64,000 nucleotides of DNA from Flavobacterium sp. LPB0248 (GTDB lineage: Bacteria; Bacteroidota; Bacteroidia; Flavobacteriales; Flavobacteriaceae): positions 1,302,001-1,366,000 of the forward strand of contig NZ_CP058246.1 of assembly GCF_013388355.1 (NCBI RefSeq), given 5' to 3'. The position numbers and the translations under genes were made by a program. Of this stretch, positions 6,720 to 18,100 are shown piece by piece (position 1 is the first letter of the stretch; each line of letters starts with the position of its first letter). A model generated the notes under the pieces. It was not told where the DNA came from, searched no databases, and saw nothing but the letters and a program-made list of their open reading frames with translations.

Positions 6720-9700
6720 ATGCCTTTACATATATCCAAAAACGCAATTAACAATATACCATTAACAGATGAAAATCTCACCAATGACAACATTGGCGGA
6801 ATCCTGTTAAATGAACCACTATCGACTAGTAAATATTTAGTAAAATTAGCTAAAAACGATGTCGCTAATCAAAAACTTGGACTTAAATACAAATCTTTTG
6901 GAAAGCATATTACAATTCTAAAAATGGCTCTCACGGCCATTGATGCAATATACGATGAATATACAATTCCAAATGAATTAATCGCAACAGGAATTTTTGA
7001 TATAAATCTGGAAAATGCAATAAAAACTTTCCAAGGAACTGGAATTTTTACGGCAAATAGATCTATTGATATCAATGGAATTGTTGATTCAAAAACTTTA
7101 TTAGCAATTGATGCTGCATTGAGTCAAGATAACATTTTTGATTACGAAAAGAAAAAATATGTTGGAAAAGTAAGCTCAAGATCATCTTTTTATATTGGTA
7201 GTGATATATCCAATCCGCATCCCAATTATAAAATTATAATTGAAGGCGGTGATGAAATTACAATTGAGGCAAAACCTGAATTCGGTTTCTCTTATATCAA
7301 TTCCGGAAATGATGATAAACATGTATATGGTGTTCCAAATGAAAAATTTCAAACTGAAATCGACAAGCACCCATTAGTAATTGCAAAAAATTCAAAACGA
7401 GCAATTGAAGGAATTCCTCCCATAAAAAGTATTGGTTTCGCAAAATTAGATTATAATTTGGAATTTGCTAATGCAAGTGTTCCAATGACAAATATTCAAA
7501 ACGAATTAAGCAAAACTGCTCCTCTATTATTTGATGATAATGGTGCTAAATTATACAAACTAAAAGAAGGTGATACTATATCTAAAATAGTATTAGACAA
7601 TTATTACGGAGGCGGAGATTACGCTATTATGGATCCTTACAACAATGTTCCAATCTTTACTTTAAAAGAAAGAATCCCGTTCCCTGAAGACAAAAGAGAA
7701 GATGATGCTCGTTTTCAATTTTATCATAATTTATTGTACTATTACAATTCTGAAAAAAAAGGAAACGAACCTGTAAATGAGTGGGGATTTCGAACTAACA
7801 ATTACGAAAGATATACAATTGATCATTTGGACATGGTGGATATTTTTGATAATGAGTACAAAGAAGGGAATCCAAATACTGCATTACCGAATTATTATCG
7901 TTTTTTAAAAAAAATGGAAGAATTAAATGCAAAGAGTAAAATGATTTTTGATCCTTTAGGAATTACAACTTCTTTTACAACCGTTCCAGAAGAAAACATA
8001 AGAATTCCTTCTAGACAATTTGCAGACACCATGTATTATTTTTTAAATTTTAGACATGATGAAATGCTGGTTAAAAAAGAACCGGAGAATGAAGCTTCAA
8101 CCGCTATGGACTACATTAAAAATGAAGCTTTAGGTGATATTGTTGATCTTATGTCTGATTCCATGGATTCCCTATCTGAAATAGTAGAAGAAGTAAAAGA
8201 AGATGCAGTTTCTTTATACCATGAAACTGTAGATTTTTTTGTCTCTGCATATAATTTTGCTATACAGACATTGGTCGATTACTGGCCTAGAGGACTTGGT
8301 GGAAAATTTGGTGGCGGCATAGGGATCACATGGGGAATTCCTGTAAAAACTAAGGCAAAAGTAGAAAGAAGTATTTCTCGTAAAATGACAAAAGCAACTG
8401 AACTTACTTTAATATACACTGATGAACAGGTTTTTGAACTAAGTGTGGAACATGTAGAAGGATTTAGTTATGGTATTGGTCAATATTCTGGACATGGTCG
8501 TTCAAAAAAACTGTTTGGTGCTTTTGCAGGTTTCGAAGCTGCAGCCGGATTAACATTAACCCAAAGCTCAGAGTATGAATTTCCTATAAGGCAAAATGAA
8601 ACAGCTCTATTAACAATGGTCATGAATGTTTTTGTTGGACAAGTACTACAATCAGCATCTAAAATTTTTACATGCTTAGAATCTTTAAATCTCGACCCTA
8701 AACACTATATAACCAAACTAGAAGTAAAATACAATTTAGGAATTGATGCAGAAGTTGGAGCACTGATCGGTACCAAGTTAAAAAAAGGATTAGATATACC
8801 TAGTTCTAATGTCGAACATCCTACGATTCAAAATGAGACTAAAAGCTATGGTTCTGTGTATAACATTTTTGAGAAAATCCCTTCAATTGGTGTTCACGGA
8901 GATATAAATATAAATGCAGGAGCTGCTTATAGCTATGAAGCAGAATATGATGATGCCCCATATACAAAAGGAAATAAGGGACGCGTATTTTCGAAAATAA
9001 AAATTGAAAATCAATATTATATTGATGCAAAAATTGATCTTTCACTCATAAATAACATCTTTAAAAGTCTCATCCCTGGCTCTGAAATTCAACCCACTTA
9101 TATAGGAAAACTTTTTGACAAAATAGAATTTGATAAAAAGGGAATTATGCTAGGAACTTTATATGAATTTACAAGAACAGGTTCTCCTGACTCCCTGACT
9201 AGTGATGATTTTAATTTTAGTGATATTAGTTACAATGAAGACGATTTTACGTTAAAATATTTAAGTGGCAATAATGTATCGAAAGAAGTCTCATTACATA
9301 TTGGAGCTTATTCAGGTGATGCAGATTCTCCTAAAACCGACGGAAAATATCGTCTACACATGCCTACATTTCATAATATGTGGATAGCAGGACTTGATTT
9401 CGCTTTTACTTCTATCGTGGCTTTTAAACTTTTTAAAGGCCTTGAACTTCACAAACAAGTTGGAATCTTTGATTTTGATGGAAAAGCTAACAATGTAACA
9501 ATAAGTGACAACTCTATATGCGACAAAATAATTCAAGCAATGAAAAAGGCTAATATTGTAAAAATGGAAGCAAAAACAATTGTTGCATTTGTAGAAAAAT
9601 TCCTTAATCATACAAAAACAGAATTGAACTTAGATCTAAAAATGAACATTGACTTTAATGAAGATTATTTACTAAAAAATCTACTTGAATTTCAATTAAA

Positions 9701-10343
9701 AAAATTATATCTGAAATATGTAATTTTCGAAGGTAACAAGGCTTTGGGTCAGCTATTGGAGACCGATATTAAAGCCAAAAAAGCTAAAATTTTTAACGAA
9801 TTAAAAAAACAGAAAACTGAAGAAGGAAAAAAACAATATGAACTTATATATGGTAAGAAGAAAATTCCCGGAAGTAATCTCGATAGTTTAAATTTATTTA
9901 TAGACAACGAAATTAGTTCAAAAGGAGATCCAGATGGGAATTATTTTATTGTTGCTGCGAGATTTCTTATGGGAGTTTTTAATGCTAATTCTTACATGAA
10001 CAATTACAAACTAGATGAAGATGAAGATTATGCAATAACTGAAATCATAAATCTTTTCAGTTTTATAGCGTCCTTAACAGGGTTTGAAGCTAAACTTGAC
10101 AGTAGTTTAAACTTTGGACTAGATGCAGAATTTAAAGGTGGTTTATTTGGTGCAGTTGTTGGTGGTTCAGTAGAGGGTTTTGTTGAAATAAATTATAAGC
10201 CTACTTTGTATGAAAATGGTAAAATAGCTTTTCTCGAATCGAACGATCCTTTAAAAGCCGTCTTTACTGAAATTGAAAATATACTTGAAAAAATAACTGA
10301 TGACAAACGAATTAAAGTAAAAACATTATTTCAAGTACTCTAA
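6720..10343 (+). CDS. Large PG-binding / LysM-like structural protein
   Basis: A 1207-residue protein without signal peptide. Residues about 65-133 match a PG_binding_1 pattern (ATGIFDINLENAIKTFQ, then NGIVDSKTLLAIDAAL). Residues about 278-320 (LYKLKEGDTISKIVLDNYYGGG) look like a LysM. A second related segment near residues 425-455 (IPSRQFADTMYYFLNFRHDEML) may be a further adaptor. Residues about 535-550 are glycine-rich, and the C-terminal half is mixed alpha/beta of unknown type. In phage tails and extracellular contractile injection systems, LysM-bearing proteins link tube and baseplate; here no such core genes are visible. It begins 19 bases after the previous stop. Confidence 0.7.
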   Translation: MPLHISKNAINNIPLTDENLTNDNIGGILLNEPLSTSKYLVKLAKNDVANQKLGLKYKSFGKHITILKMALTAIDAIYDEYTIPNELIATGIFDINLENAIKTFQGTGIFTANRSIDINGIVDSKTLLAIDAALSQDNIFDYEKKKYVGKVSSRSSFYIGSDISNPHPNYKIIIEGGDEITIEAKPEFGFSYINSGNDDKHVYGVPNEKFQTEIDKHPLVIAKNSKRAIEGIPPIKSIGFAKLDYNLEFANASVPMTNIQNELSKTAPLLFDDNGAKLYKLKEGDTISKIVLDNYYGGGDYAIMDPYNNVPIFTLKERIPFPEDKREDDARFQFYHNLLYYYNSEKKGNEPVNEWGFRTNNYERYTIDHLDMVDIFDNEYKEGNPNTALPNYYRFLKKMEELNAKSKMIFDPLGITTSFTTVPEENIRIPSRQFADTMYYFLNFRHDEMLVKKEPENEASTAMDYIKNEALGDIVDLMSDSMDSLSEIVEEVKEDAVSLYHETVDFFVSAYNFAIQTLVDYWPRGLGGKFGGGIGITWGIPVKTKAKVERSISRKMTKATELTLIYTDEQVFELSVEHVEGFSYGIGQYSGHGRSKKLFGAFAGFEAAAGLTLTQSSEYEFPIRQNETALLTMVMNVFVGQVLQSASKIFTCLESLNLDPKHYITKLEVKYNLGIDAEVGALIGTKLKKGLDIPSSNVEHPTIQNETKSYGSVYNIFEKIPSIGVHGDININAGAAYSYEAEYDDAPYTKGNKGRVFSKIKIENQYYIDAKIDLSLINNIFKSLIPGSEIQPTYIGKLFDKIEFDKKGIMLGTLYEFTRTGSPDSLTSDDFNFSDISYNEDDFTLKYLSGNNVSKEVSLHIGAYSGDADSPKTDGKYRLHMPTFHNMWIAGLDFAFTSIVAFKLFKGLELHKQVGIFDFDGKANNVTISDNSICDKIIQAMKKANIVKMEAKTIVAFVEKFLNHTKTELNLDLKMNIDFNEDYLLKNLLEFQLKKLYLKYVIFEGNKALGQLLETDIKAKKAKIFNELKKQKTEEGKKQYELIYGKKKIPGSNLDSLNLFIDNEISSKGDPDGNYFIVAARFLMGVFNANSYMNNYKLDEDEDYAITEIINLFSFIASLTGFEAKLDSSLNFGLDAEFKGGLFGAVVGGSVEGFVEINYKPTLYENGKIAFLESNDPLKAVFTEIENILEKITDDKRIKVKTLFQVL

Positions 10344-10421
10344 TAATATTCTATGAAAAAAGATGACAATTACATCTAAAAATACAGTAAATTTCCTTCC
10401 TTTATTGAGAACTAAATTTTT

Positions 10422-11558
10422 ATGAAAACAACAATTAGCTTTTTGATTTTTATTAGCGTATTACTATTATCAAATATTGTCAACTCTCAAAAGAGTCAAA
10501 ATTACAATAACTTATTTTATGACAAATACAATGCGATTAGTAATCAAAACTTAAAAGATTCTGTAAAATCTGTTCATCTCAAAATAAGTAAACCAAAAGA
10601 GGATATTCCAGAATATAAAAAAACAGATGCTGTCTTCAATAATGGAATTAGAGGTCCTGTTTATTTCTATTTTGATAAATTTCAAAGGCTTCAAAAAAGA
10701 TCAGGTATTGTTTTTCCACGTCTAAACTATATAGAAGATGATTCTAAAACAGAAAACGAATATCAATATAATGAAGCTGACTGGATAGAAAAAAAAGAAT
10801 TAAGATCTGCTTTAAAAAAGTATTATCCTGTGATGGATTATAATTTATTAATCAAATTAAATCAAATTAGCATTCCTAAAGCAGATGAAGTGTCTGAAGA
10901 AGATGGTAAGATTTGGCCTGATTATAAAGAAGAAAAATTTGAATACGAAATTGACAATGCAGGAAGAATTATTAATGAGAAAGAGTATTTTGTATACAGG
11001 ACTGGTAAAGAAACTATGAACAAAAAAGCCAATGATATTGACTTAGTAAATCAAACAACATTTATCTATGATGAGAAAGGACAAGTTACAAATCAAAAAA
11101 TTACAGTTGGTTTATATGCTAAGAATCAAATAGCATATCATTTTTTAGGTACTGAGTGCTCTTATTGTAAAGACTTACAATTACAATATGAATACGACTC
11201 AAAATCACGCATTACCAAGATTATTATGTTCGGATGTGGAAAAGTTGTTGCGCAACAAGATTATAGCTACAATTCTATTAAAGATTATGTAGAAACAGTA
11301 AAGTATTATGTAACAGGAAATGGAGAAATAGCCAATCCTACTAAAAATTTCGTAAAAACATTTAATGAACAGGGCGATATTATAAAAAGAGAATACATTC
11401 CTGATTATCCAAACCAAGTTATCATTCAAAAGATAAGTTACTACACCTACGAATACGACAGTCACAACAACTGGATAAAATGCAATATGTTCCTTGAAGG
11501 AACACCAGATGGAGAACCGACTTTGGTTGCAGAAAGAAAAATCGAATATTACAATTAG
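10422..11558 (+). CDS. Secreted YD-repeat-like protein (378 aa)
   Basis: A 378-residue protein with a clear Sec signal peptide (MKTTISFLIFISVLLLSNIVNSQ). Its C-terminal half has spaced RHS/YD-like motifs such as YDEKGQVTNQKITV, YEYDSKSRITKI and YEYDSHNNWIKC. Unlike the full RHS family it is short and has no hyperconserved core or toxin tip. It probably forms a small beta structure in the periplasm or on the surface. It is the only Sec-exported soluble product in the 40-kb locus and lies between the first operon and the second promoter-like element, so it may be an immunity, receptor or unrelated inserted gene. Confidence 0.75.
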   Translation: MKTTISFLIFISVLLLSNIVNSQKSQNYNNLFYDKYNAISNQNLKDSVKSVHLKISKPKEDIPEYKKTDAVFNNGIRGPVYFYFDKFQRLQKRSGIVFPRLNYIEDDSKTENEYQYNEADWIEKKELRSALKKYYPVMDYNLLIKLNQISIPKADEVSEEDGKIWPDYKEEKFEYEIDNAGRIINEKEYFVYRTGKETMNKKANDIDLVNQTTFIYDEKGQVTNQKITVGLYAKNQIAYHFLGTECSYCKDLQLQYEYDSKSRITKIIMFGCGKVVAQQDYSYNSIKDYVETVKYYVTGNGEIANPTKNFVKTFNEQGDIIKREYIPDYPNQVIIQKISYYTYEYDSHNNWIKCNMFLEGTPDGEPTLVAERKIEYYN

Positions 11559-11582
11559 TTTTTTACAAAATACTATCCCAAT

Positions 11583-11606
11583 ACTGCGCTTTATTTTAAG
11601 CGCAGT
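11583..11606 (+). terminator. Stem-loop after the YD-repeat gene, weak terminator candidate
   Basis: ACTGCGCTT (11583-11591) pairs perfectly with AAGCGCAGT (11598-11606) over a 6-base loop. It is followed by AAAAGAT rather than a T run, so termination may be inefficient or factor-dependent. Confidence 0.5.
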
Positions 11607-11833
11607 AAAAGATAGTTTCCCTTTTCTAAAGTAAAGACATCTTTTCGGATACCATCGTTCTGTAAGCGTATTTAAAATCCTTATTCCTATTGAGATTTAT
11701 ATCTCTAACTTTCTAAAAAAGGCTTAATTCAAGCTCACAATCTCAATTTCTAAATATTGAGAAATTTCCCTTTTCTTTTCATTCAAAGACTAGCTTTTTC
11801 ACCTTGAAAAAAGCATAGCTGTCCACTTTCTGT

Positions 11834-11933
11834 ACAACTCTGTTAAGTATTACAATACAAGTGTTCAACAACCTTGCAGTTGTTTTTTAAAGCACTTTTT
11901 TTTGTAAATCTTTGCAATGTCAAAAAGAAACAA
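11834..11933 (+). promoter_or_regulatory. Shared ~100-bp upstream element, copy ahead of the giant-protein operon
   Basis: The closest partner of 3093-3192: no gaps over 100 bases, about three quarters identical by hand alignment. The invariant 12-mer AATACAAGTGTT (11854-11865) and AATCTTTG (11907-11914) are exact in both. The copy ends 217 bases before the start at 12151. It most likely begins the transcript for the giant proteins and fibres. Confidence 0.6.
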
Positions 11934-12150
11934 ATATCTAATTAATAGCAACATGCATCAAAAAAACTACTTCAACATTAAGTAGTAAAACAAAATCAAA
12001 AATACTTTTCAAAACTCTTCCTGTCCTTTCTCTCTAGCAAGGAATACAGAATACTTATGCCTTTTTCAAAAGATAAATCATTAGGCATAATAGAAGATAA
12101 ATTTTGAATTGTAATCGACAAACCATTAACAAAGAAATAAACTTAAAAAT

Positions 12151-15100
12151 ATGTCAAATCAAATAATGCACCCGTCATTAAGCCAATTATTACCATTGGA
12201 CAAGATTCCAAATGAGCTCGAGGCAATTAGAGATGCACTTGCCAGTCTTTTTGATTCTGTATTTGTAAAAAATCTTATTGCCAGTCAAAGCTATGACAAC
12301 TCTTCTGGTTTTTACAGCATGACATTAACCACGTACAACTCTCTTGGACTTGATATTCCTCTTGCACAAGATTTAAAATTAGTTTTGAATCCAACTGTAG
12401 ATGGTAATACCGAAATTCCAATCAGTTTTGATTATTCTTGGATTATTCTAAAATATATCAATGATTTCAATTTTGAATCATTTGATAATACTGTTGAGTC
12501 CGTTTTACGCATTCTTTTTGAATTAGCAGAAATAAACGAAAAAACATTTTTAAATGAACTTATCAATACATTTTATCCAGGTGCAAATGCATTGGTTGAT
12601 TTTGTTAATCAGTTCAATACTGTACATACAGACGCTTTAGCAACTTTAAACGATGCAAATGCATCTTTCGACAATCAAGTTGAACACTTATCACAACAAA
12701 TTGGAAGTCTTGACATTGACTTGCTAAAATTTGCTTACGAAAACCTTTTAAATGTAGGCAGTGAAGGATTAGATCGTTTAAAGAAATTGTTTGCCCACTA
12801 TTTCGATAATATCGAAAAAAACATCAAAGAAGCATTAACGCTTCAGTTTAGAATGGCTATTAACGAAATTAGCGTAGGTCTTCAATTTCCTCATAAATGG
12901 CTACAACCAGTTTACACTGGTAACGAAAATGTTACCGATATAGCTCTAGATGAACCATTACCAGAAAATTATTTTAGTTATTTAAAATTTGATGTTGGCA
13001 GCTTAGAATATTCTTCTAATCGTGGATTTATCTTTAATAATATCTCGAGTTTTAGCTTAAATAGATCTATGATCGGAAACACTGGATTAATTGCAGAGTT
13101 TTCAGGATTAAAAGTAGATTTAAGCAGAGACAAAAATATTCCTGAAGCAGATGCTGACGGAAGAGGTGCTGCATTTAGAGGTGTGTATGCTGAAAAAGCA
13201 GAAATTGAATTACCTAAAAAATGGTTCAAAAAAGAAAACGGCGCTACACTGCAAATTACTGGTAAACAGTTATTAATTGGAACTGAAGGCGGAATTTCTG
13301 GAACAATTGGATTAGAATCCTTAATTGTAGGAAATCCTGTTAGCGAAACTGATTACATGTGGTTCAAGTTAGGTAATAGTTTCAAAGTTGGTTTTAACAA
13401 GTTTGATATTTCCTTCAAACAAAATAGAGTTATCTCTTCTAACATAAAGGGCGCATTAGAAATTCCAAAATTTAAGAAAGGTAATAATCCATTTATTGTA
13501 GATATTGAAGGACACTTATATGATGACGGAGATTTTAACCTAACGGCTTCATTTGATAAAGCAAGTGAACCTAAAGCTACTTTACTCAATTTAGTAAATT
13601 TCGATTTTCACAGTTTCGAACTTGGGAAACAGGATGATGACTATTATGTAGGTACTTCGTGTTATGTTTCGTTCCCTCCTGGATTGATGAATACTTTGAT
13701 GAAAGGTCAGGGGTTTGATATTGAAAAACTTCGAATTTATAGCGATGGAAGCATAGAAGTGGAAGGCGGATCTATTCCGATTCCTATTAATTTGCCTCCT
13801 CTAAATCTTGGACCAGTTCAGATGGCGGTGAGCAATATTAACTTTGGTTCAACTCAAATTAATGGACGTAAATATAATTTCTGGGGATTTGATGGCGCTA
13901 TCAGTGTCAATCCGCTTGGATTAGATGCACGTGGTGAAGGCATTAAATACTATTACACTACAGATAATGTAGATGGTGATCCATCTAAAAAAGCAGATTC
14001 CTTCATAAGAATCCAGACTATCGAAGTCGATTTGATGATTCCAGGAACTGCAACAGAAGAATCTGCGATGGCAATTATTCATGGTATGATTTCGCTTCCT
14101 GAACCTGGAGTTTCTCCAGAATTTATGGGAGAGGTTTCATTAAAGTTACCAAAAGCAAAAATTACAGGAAGTGTGGGAATGCGTTTTGCTCCTAAATATC
14201 CTGCTTTCTTAGTCGATGCAAGTATTGAATTGCCTACCGGAATTCCGCTTGGATTTTTGTCTATTACTGGTTTTAGAGGTTTATTAGGATTTAGATATGT
14301 TGCTACCAAAAAAGCTGCCGGTTTAACAGTAGATAATTCTTGGTACGAATATTACAAACATCCGAAAGCAGGAATTAATATTAGAAAATTCAGCGGACCT
14401 CCAGATTCCTTACAGTATGAATCACCATTTTCTATTGGAGCTGGAGCAACCTTTGAATCTACGGGAGGTACCATTTTAAATATGAGAGCAATGTTATTGC
14501 TTTCTCTACCTACGTTATTTTATATTGAAGCAGGATTAAATGTTCTTGGTGATCGACTAGGTCCTATTGAGAAAGATCAAAGCACTCCTCCATTCTTTGC
14601 AATGGTTGCCTTTGGAGATGATTCTCTTGAACTTGCTGCTGGAGCAAACTTCCAAATGCCTAAAGACGGTGGAGAAATTATCCAATTGCATGCCTTATTA
14701 GAAGCTGGTTTCTTCTTTAAAAACCAAAAACCTTGGTATATCAATCTTGGTTCTAAAAAAGATCCAATTACAGCGAGAATTCTAACTCTTTTTACTGCAA
14801 AAGCATTTCTTATGCTATCTGCTCAGGGAATCGAAGCCGGTGCCAGATTAGACTTTAAACTCGAGAAAAGTTTCGGGCCTGCTAAGGTTAAATTATGGGC
14901 TTACTTAGAGATGGGCGGAAAAATTTCGTTCAAACGTCCTCAAATGGGTGGCTACATCGCTGCTGGTGGAGGAATTCAGATTAAAATCTGGATTATCAAC
15001 GTTGAAATTGTTTTAGATACCATTTTCTCTGTAGAATCATTTAAACCATTCCTAATTTATGCCAAATTAGAATTAAGCGTACGTGTAAAAATTGCTTTTG

Positions 15101-18100
15101 TCAGAGTCCGCAAGACATTCTTAATTGAGTTACAATGGGATATTAACAGAATCGTTGATCGCACGCCTTACAGTCCGCTTCCTAAGGGAACTCACGGAGA
15201 TGTTAATGATAACAGAACTGCCGACTCTGTAAAAGGAGTTCACATGCTAACCAATGAGGCTTTCTTATTGAATTACTTTGATACTATGCCTGCTCCAGGA
15301 TCAATTTCTAAAATAATTCCATTAGACACCTACATTGATATTAAACTGACTAAAGGAGTATTGCCTAATTCTAGTCTTTCTAAAATAATTGGAGGATATA
15401 CAGCTGATGCAAAAAATTATACTGATTTAATGCCTCCTGAAGCGACATCAAAAGCAGGTAGAAAACTCCGTCAAGTAAAACACCAATATTCGATTGAATC
15501 AATTGAGATAAGTTCTGCCAATGGAAATTCTTGGGTGCCTTATCATCCTTTTCAAGCTGTTGTGGATTCAGATTCAAGAGCGAGTGTAGAGAATTTGCCT
15601 TGGGCGCAATGGCAAAAAGTGATAGATCAATATGACAGTATTCGTGTTTTGGCAACAAATCCATTCTCTTATTTAAGTGCAGGTGAACCTGGCTGGCATG
15701 TTCCTGAACAATTTGGAATTACTCCTTCTAAATTATTCTGTGTCTCTAATAGCATTGAAGAAGAGTCTGTCAATTTTTTAAATAAAAAAATAGGAAAACG
15801 TTACTATGTACCTACTCAATATGAAGCAGATAGAATCAATGGTCTGTTCTTTAAACTCGTTGGTGAAACTCCTGAAATCGTGGATGGCAAGCTTTCTGGG
15901 GGAGATTTTATGAGCGTTTCTGCAAAAAGTAATCCTTTTGGCTTTAGAAGATCTCTTTCGTTCAAAAACTATAACAAACTAGAAATTATTTTCCCTGAAG
16001 CTGCTATTGAACCAACTTTAAAACTTACAACTCAAGCTAAAACAGTAAATATAACTGCCTATACTTCTGTTTTCGATAAAGGCGCTAAGCTACCTCGATA
16101 TGAACAAGTTAAAATATGTAAGACTAAAAATTCGCCAGCTTTAAATGAGATTGCTTACACTAAAGCTGAACTAAGATCGCCAATAACTTTATTTGATGAA
16201 AACGGAGATGTTTTATTGAAAAAGAAAATTGATAGAGTTGTCATTAGTCCTGTCGCTGCAAATGCTGATGCTATTTTAGATGTTAGAAATAAAATTGCTG
16301 CTTTATTTAACGATACATATGCTTCAACAGATGGAGAATTTATTGTGTCAGAACCAAGCAATATAGCTGAATATGATCGTTTAATGACACTATTAGCTGA
16401 ATTAAAAGCAAATGCTGGTAACGATAATCCAACTGGAATTCCTACTCCATTAACATTTACACGTTTTTACGGATATAACGGAAACACAAATTATGCTTTT
16501 AATAAAGTTTTCAAATACAATGACACTTATTTAGTTTCATTTCATCCGACTCCAAATACGACTGTCATTGCACAAATTGATGCTAAAGGAAATCTGGTAA
16601 GAGAGCGTTTATTGAATGGTTTAGTGACATCAATGCAGGTTGTAAATAATAATTTATTAATTACTCAAGCTTTAGATGCTACTCAGTGTAAAGGAATTGG
16701 AGAAGCTGTTATCGATGATACTTTTATTGTAGGTTGCGTAGCTCCAACTAAAACAACTGCAATTGTTGAACTTGATTCTGAATTAAACAGAACTTTCGGA
16801 ATGCAGTATTTAAATACTTATTCTACTGGTTTCAATAAATTATTGCCATTATCAAATAATGAATTGCTTTGGATTAATGCGCTAGAAACGGAAACTCAAA
16901 TTAACTGGATTAACGGAACTGATCGCTCTATTATTCATCGCATAAAGATTGATGAAGTAGCGCTAAAAGTGCTTCAGCATAATAATACTGATTTTAGTCT
17001 AATTACAAAAAACAAAAAAATCGTTCACTTTGGCATTAATCCAAGTACAAAAGAAATTACGATTACAGATACCAAATTAGTTTCTGAACCATCAATTTCT
17101 GAAGTTATCGATGCAGTAATCGCAAATGGCAAAGTCTTGCTTACTGTTAAACTAACAAACGGAAAATTCGGATTGGCTCAAGTTGACGGAACTGCAGTTA
17201 CTGTTGTTAAAAATGATGCAATTTTTGATTCTCCAGTTTATTTATCAAGTAAAACGCTGGCTGACAATTCAGTTATCGCTTATAATGAAAAATATCTGTT
17301 TGTATTGAATACTTCATTACAGCTTCTCCGCTTAATTGAAAGAGCAAGCACAAATGATAAAGCCACAGTCCTTCATATTGAGAACGAGCCATCAGTGAAT
17401 GAAATTTTAATGCTCTCTACTAAGCAAAATGAAAAAGGAATTTATTTCTCTCTGTTTAATGATCAGTTTGATAACTGTTCTTTACATCCGACAGAAACTG
17501 TTTCGATAGTATCGTCTGCATCTGCTTTGACTAATTCAACTGCTAATCTGAGTGAATTAGAAACTGTTACAAAATCGGAATACATAAGAGCAATTAAGTC
17601 TTCAAAATTATTGACAATTAATGCTATTCTATGTTCTGCAGGAGGAAATCCAGATGAGGACAATGAACTAGGATATACTACTTACGTTCAAGAAATTAAA
17701 TGGCTGACAAAAGAAAGCGCAGAACACAATTTAACTATTCCTGATGCTAAAGCTGTTGCTGAAGATAATAAAGCGATGGAAGCTGCAATTCAAAATACGG
17801 CTCAGCCAATTTGGAGGCCAAATTCAACTTACTGCTTAAAATTTACTTTAGCAGATAAAGTAGATGATGGGGTGCCAGTCAAATTCGATTACTATTATGG
17901 TTTCAAAACATTAGGCCCTGTTGGCCACTACCCTGTTCCTGACGAAGATCTTGCTCCAGGTCAAAAACCATATGTTAAAAATGAACTGACAGAATTATCA
18001 AAATCACCGTTGACTTCATTAAGACAGTATTTAGATTATAACCGTTCTTACCCAAATGCTGATGGAAGTTTATTGTTATCTAAACCTTCATTCTATGGAA

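Larger units (their letters stand above)
11559..12150. other. 592-bp gap between the two halves of the fibre locus
   Basis: It contains a hairpin at 11583-11606, an otherwise featureless AT-rich stretch to 11833, the promoter-like element at 11834-11933, and about 215 bases of leader before the gene at 12151. Within the leader, TTATGCC (12054-12060) can pair with GGCATAA just downstream (to about 12091). No plausible gene is seen. Confidence 0.6.
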
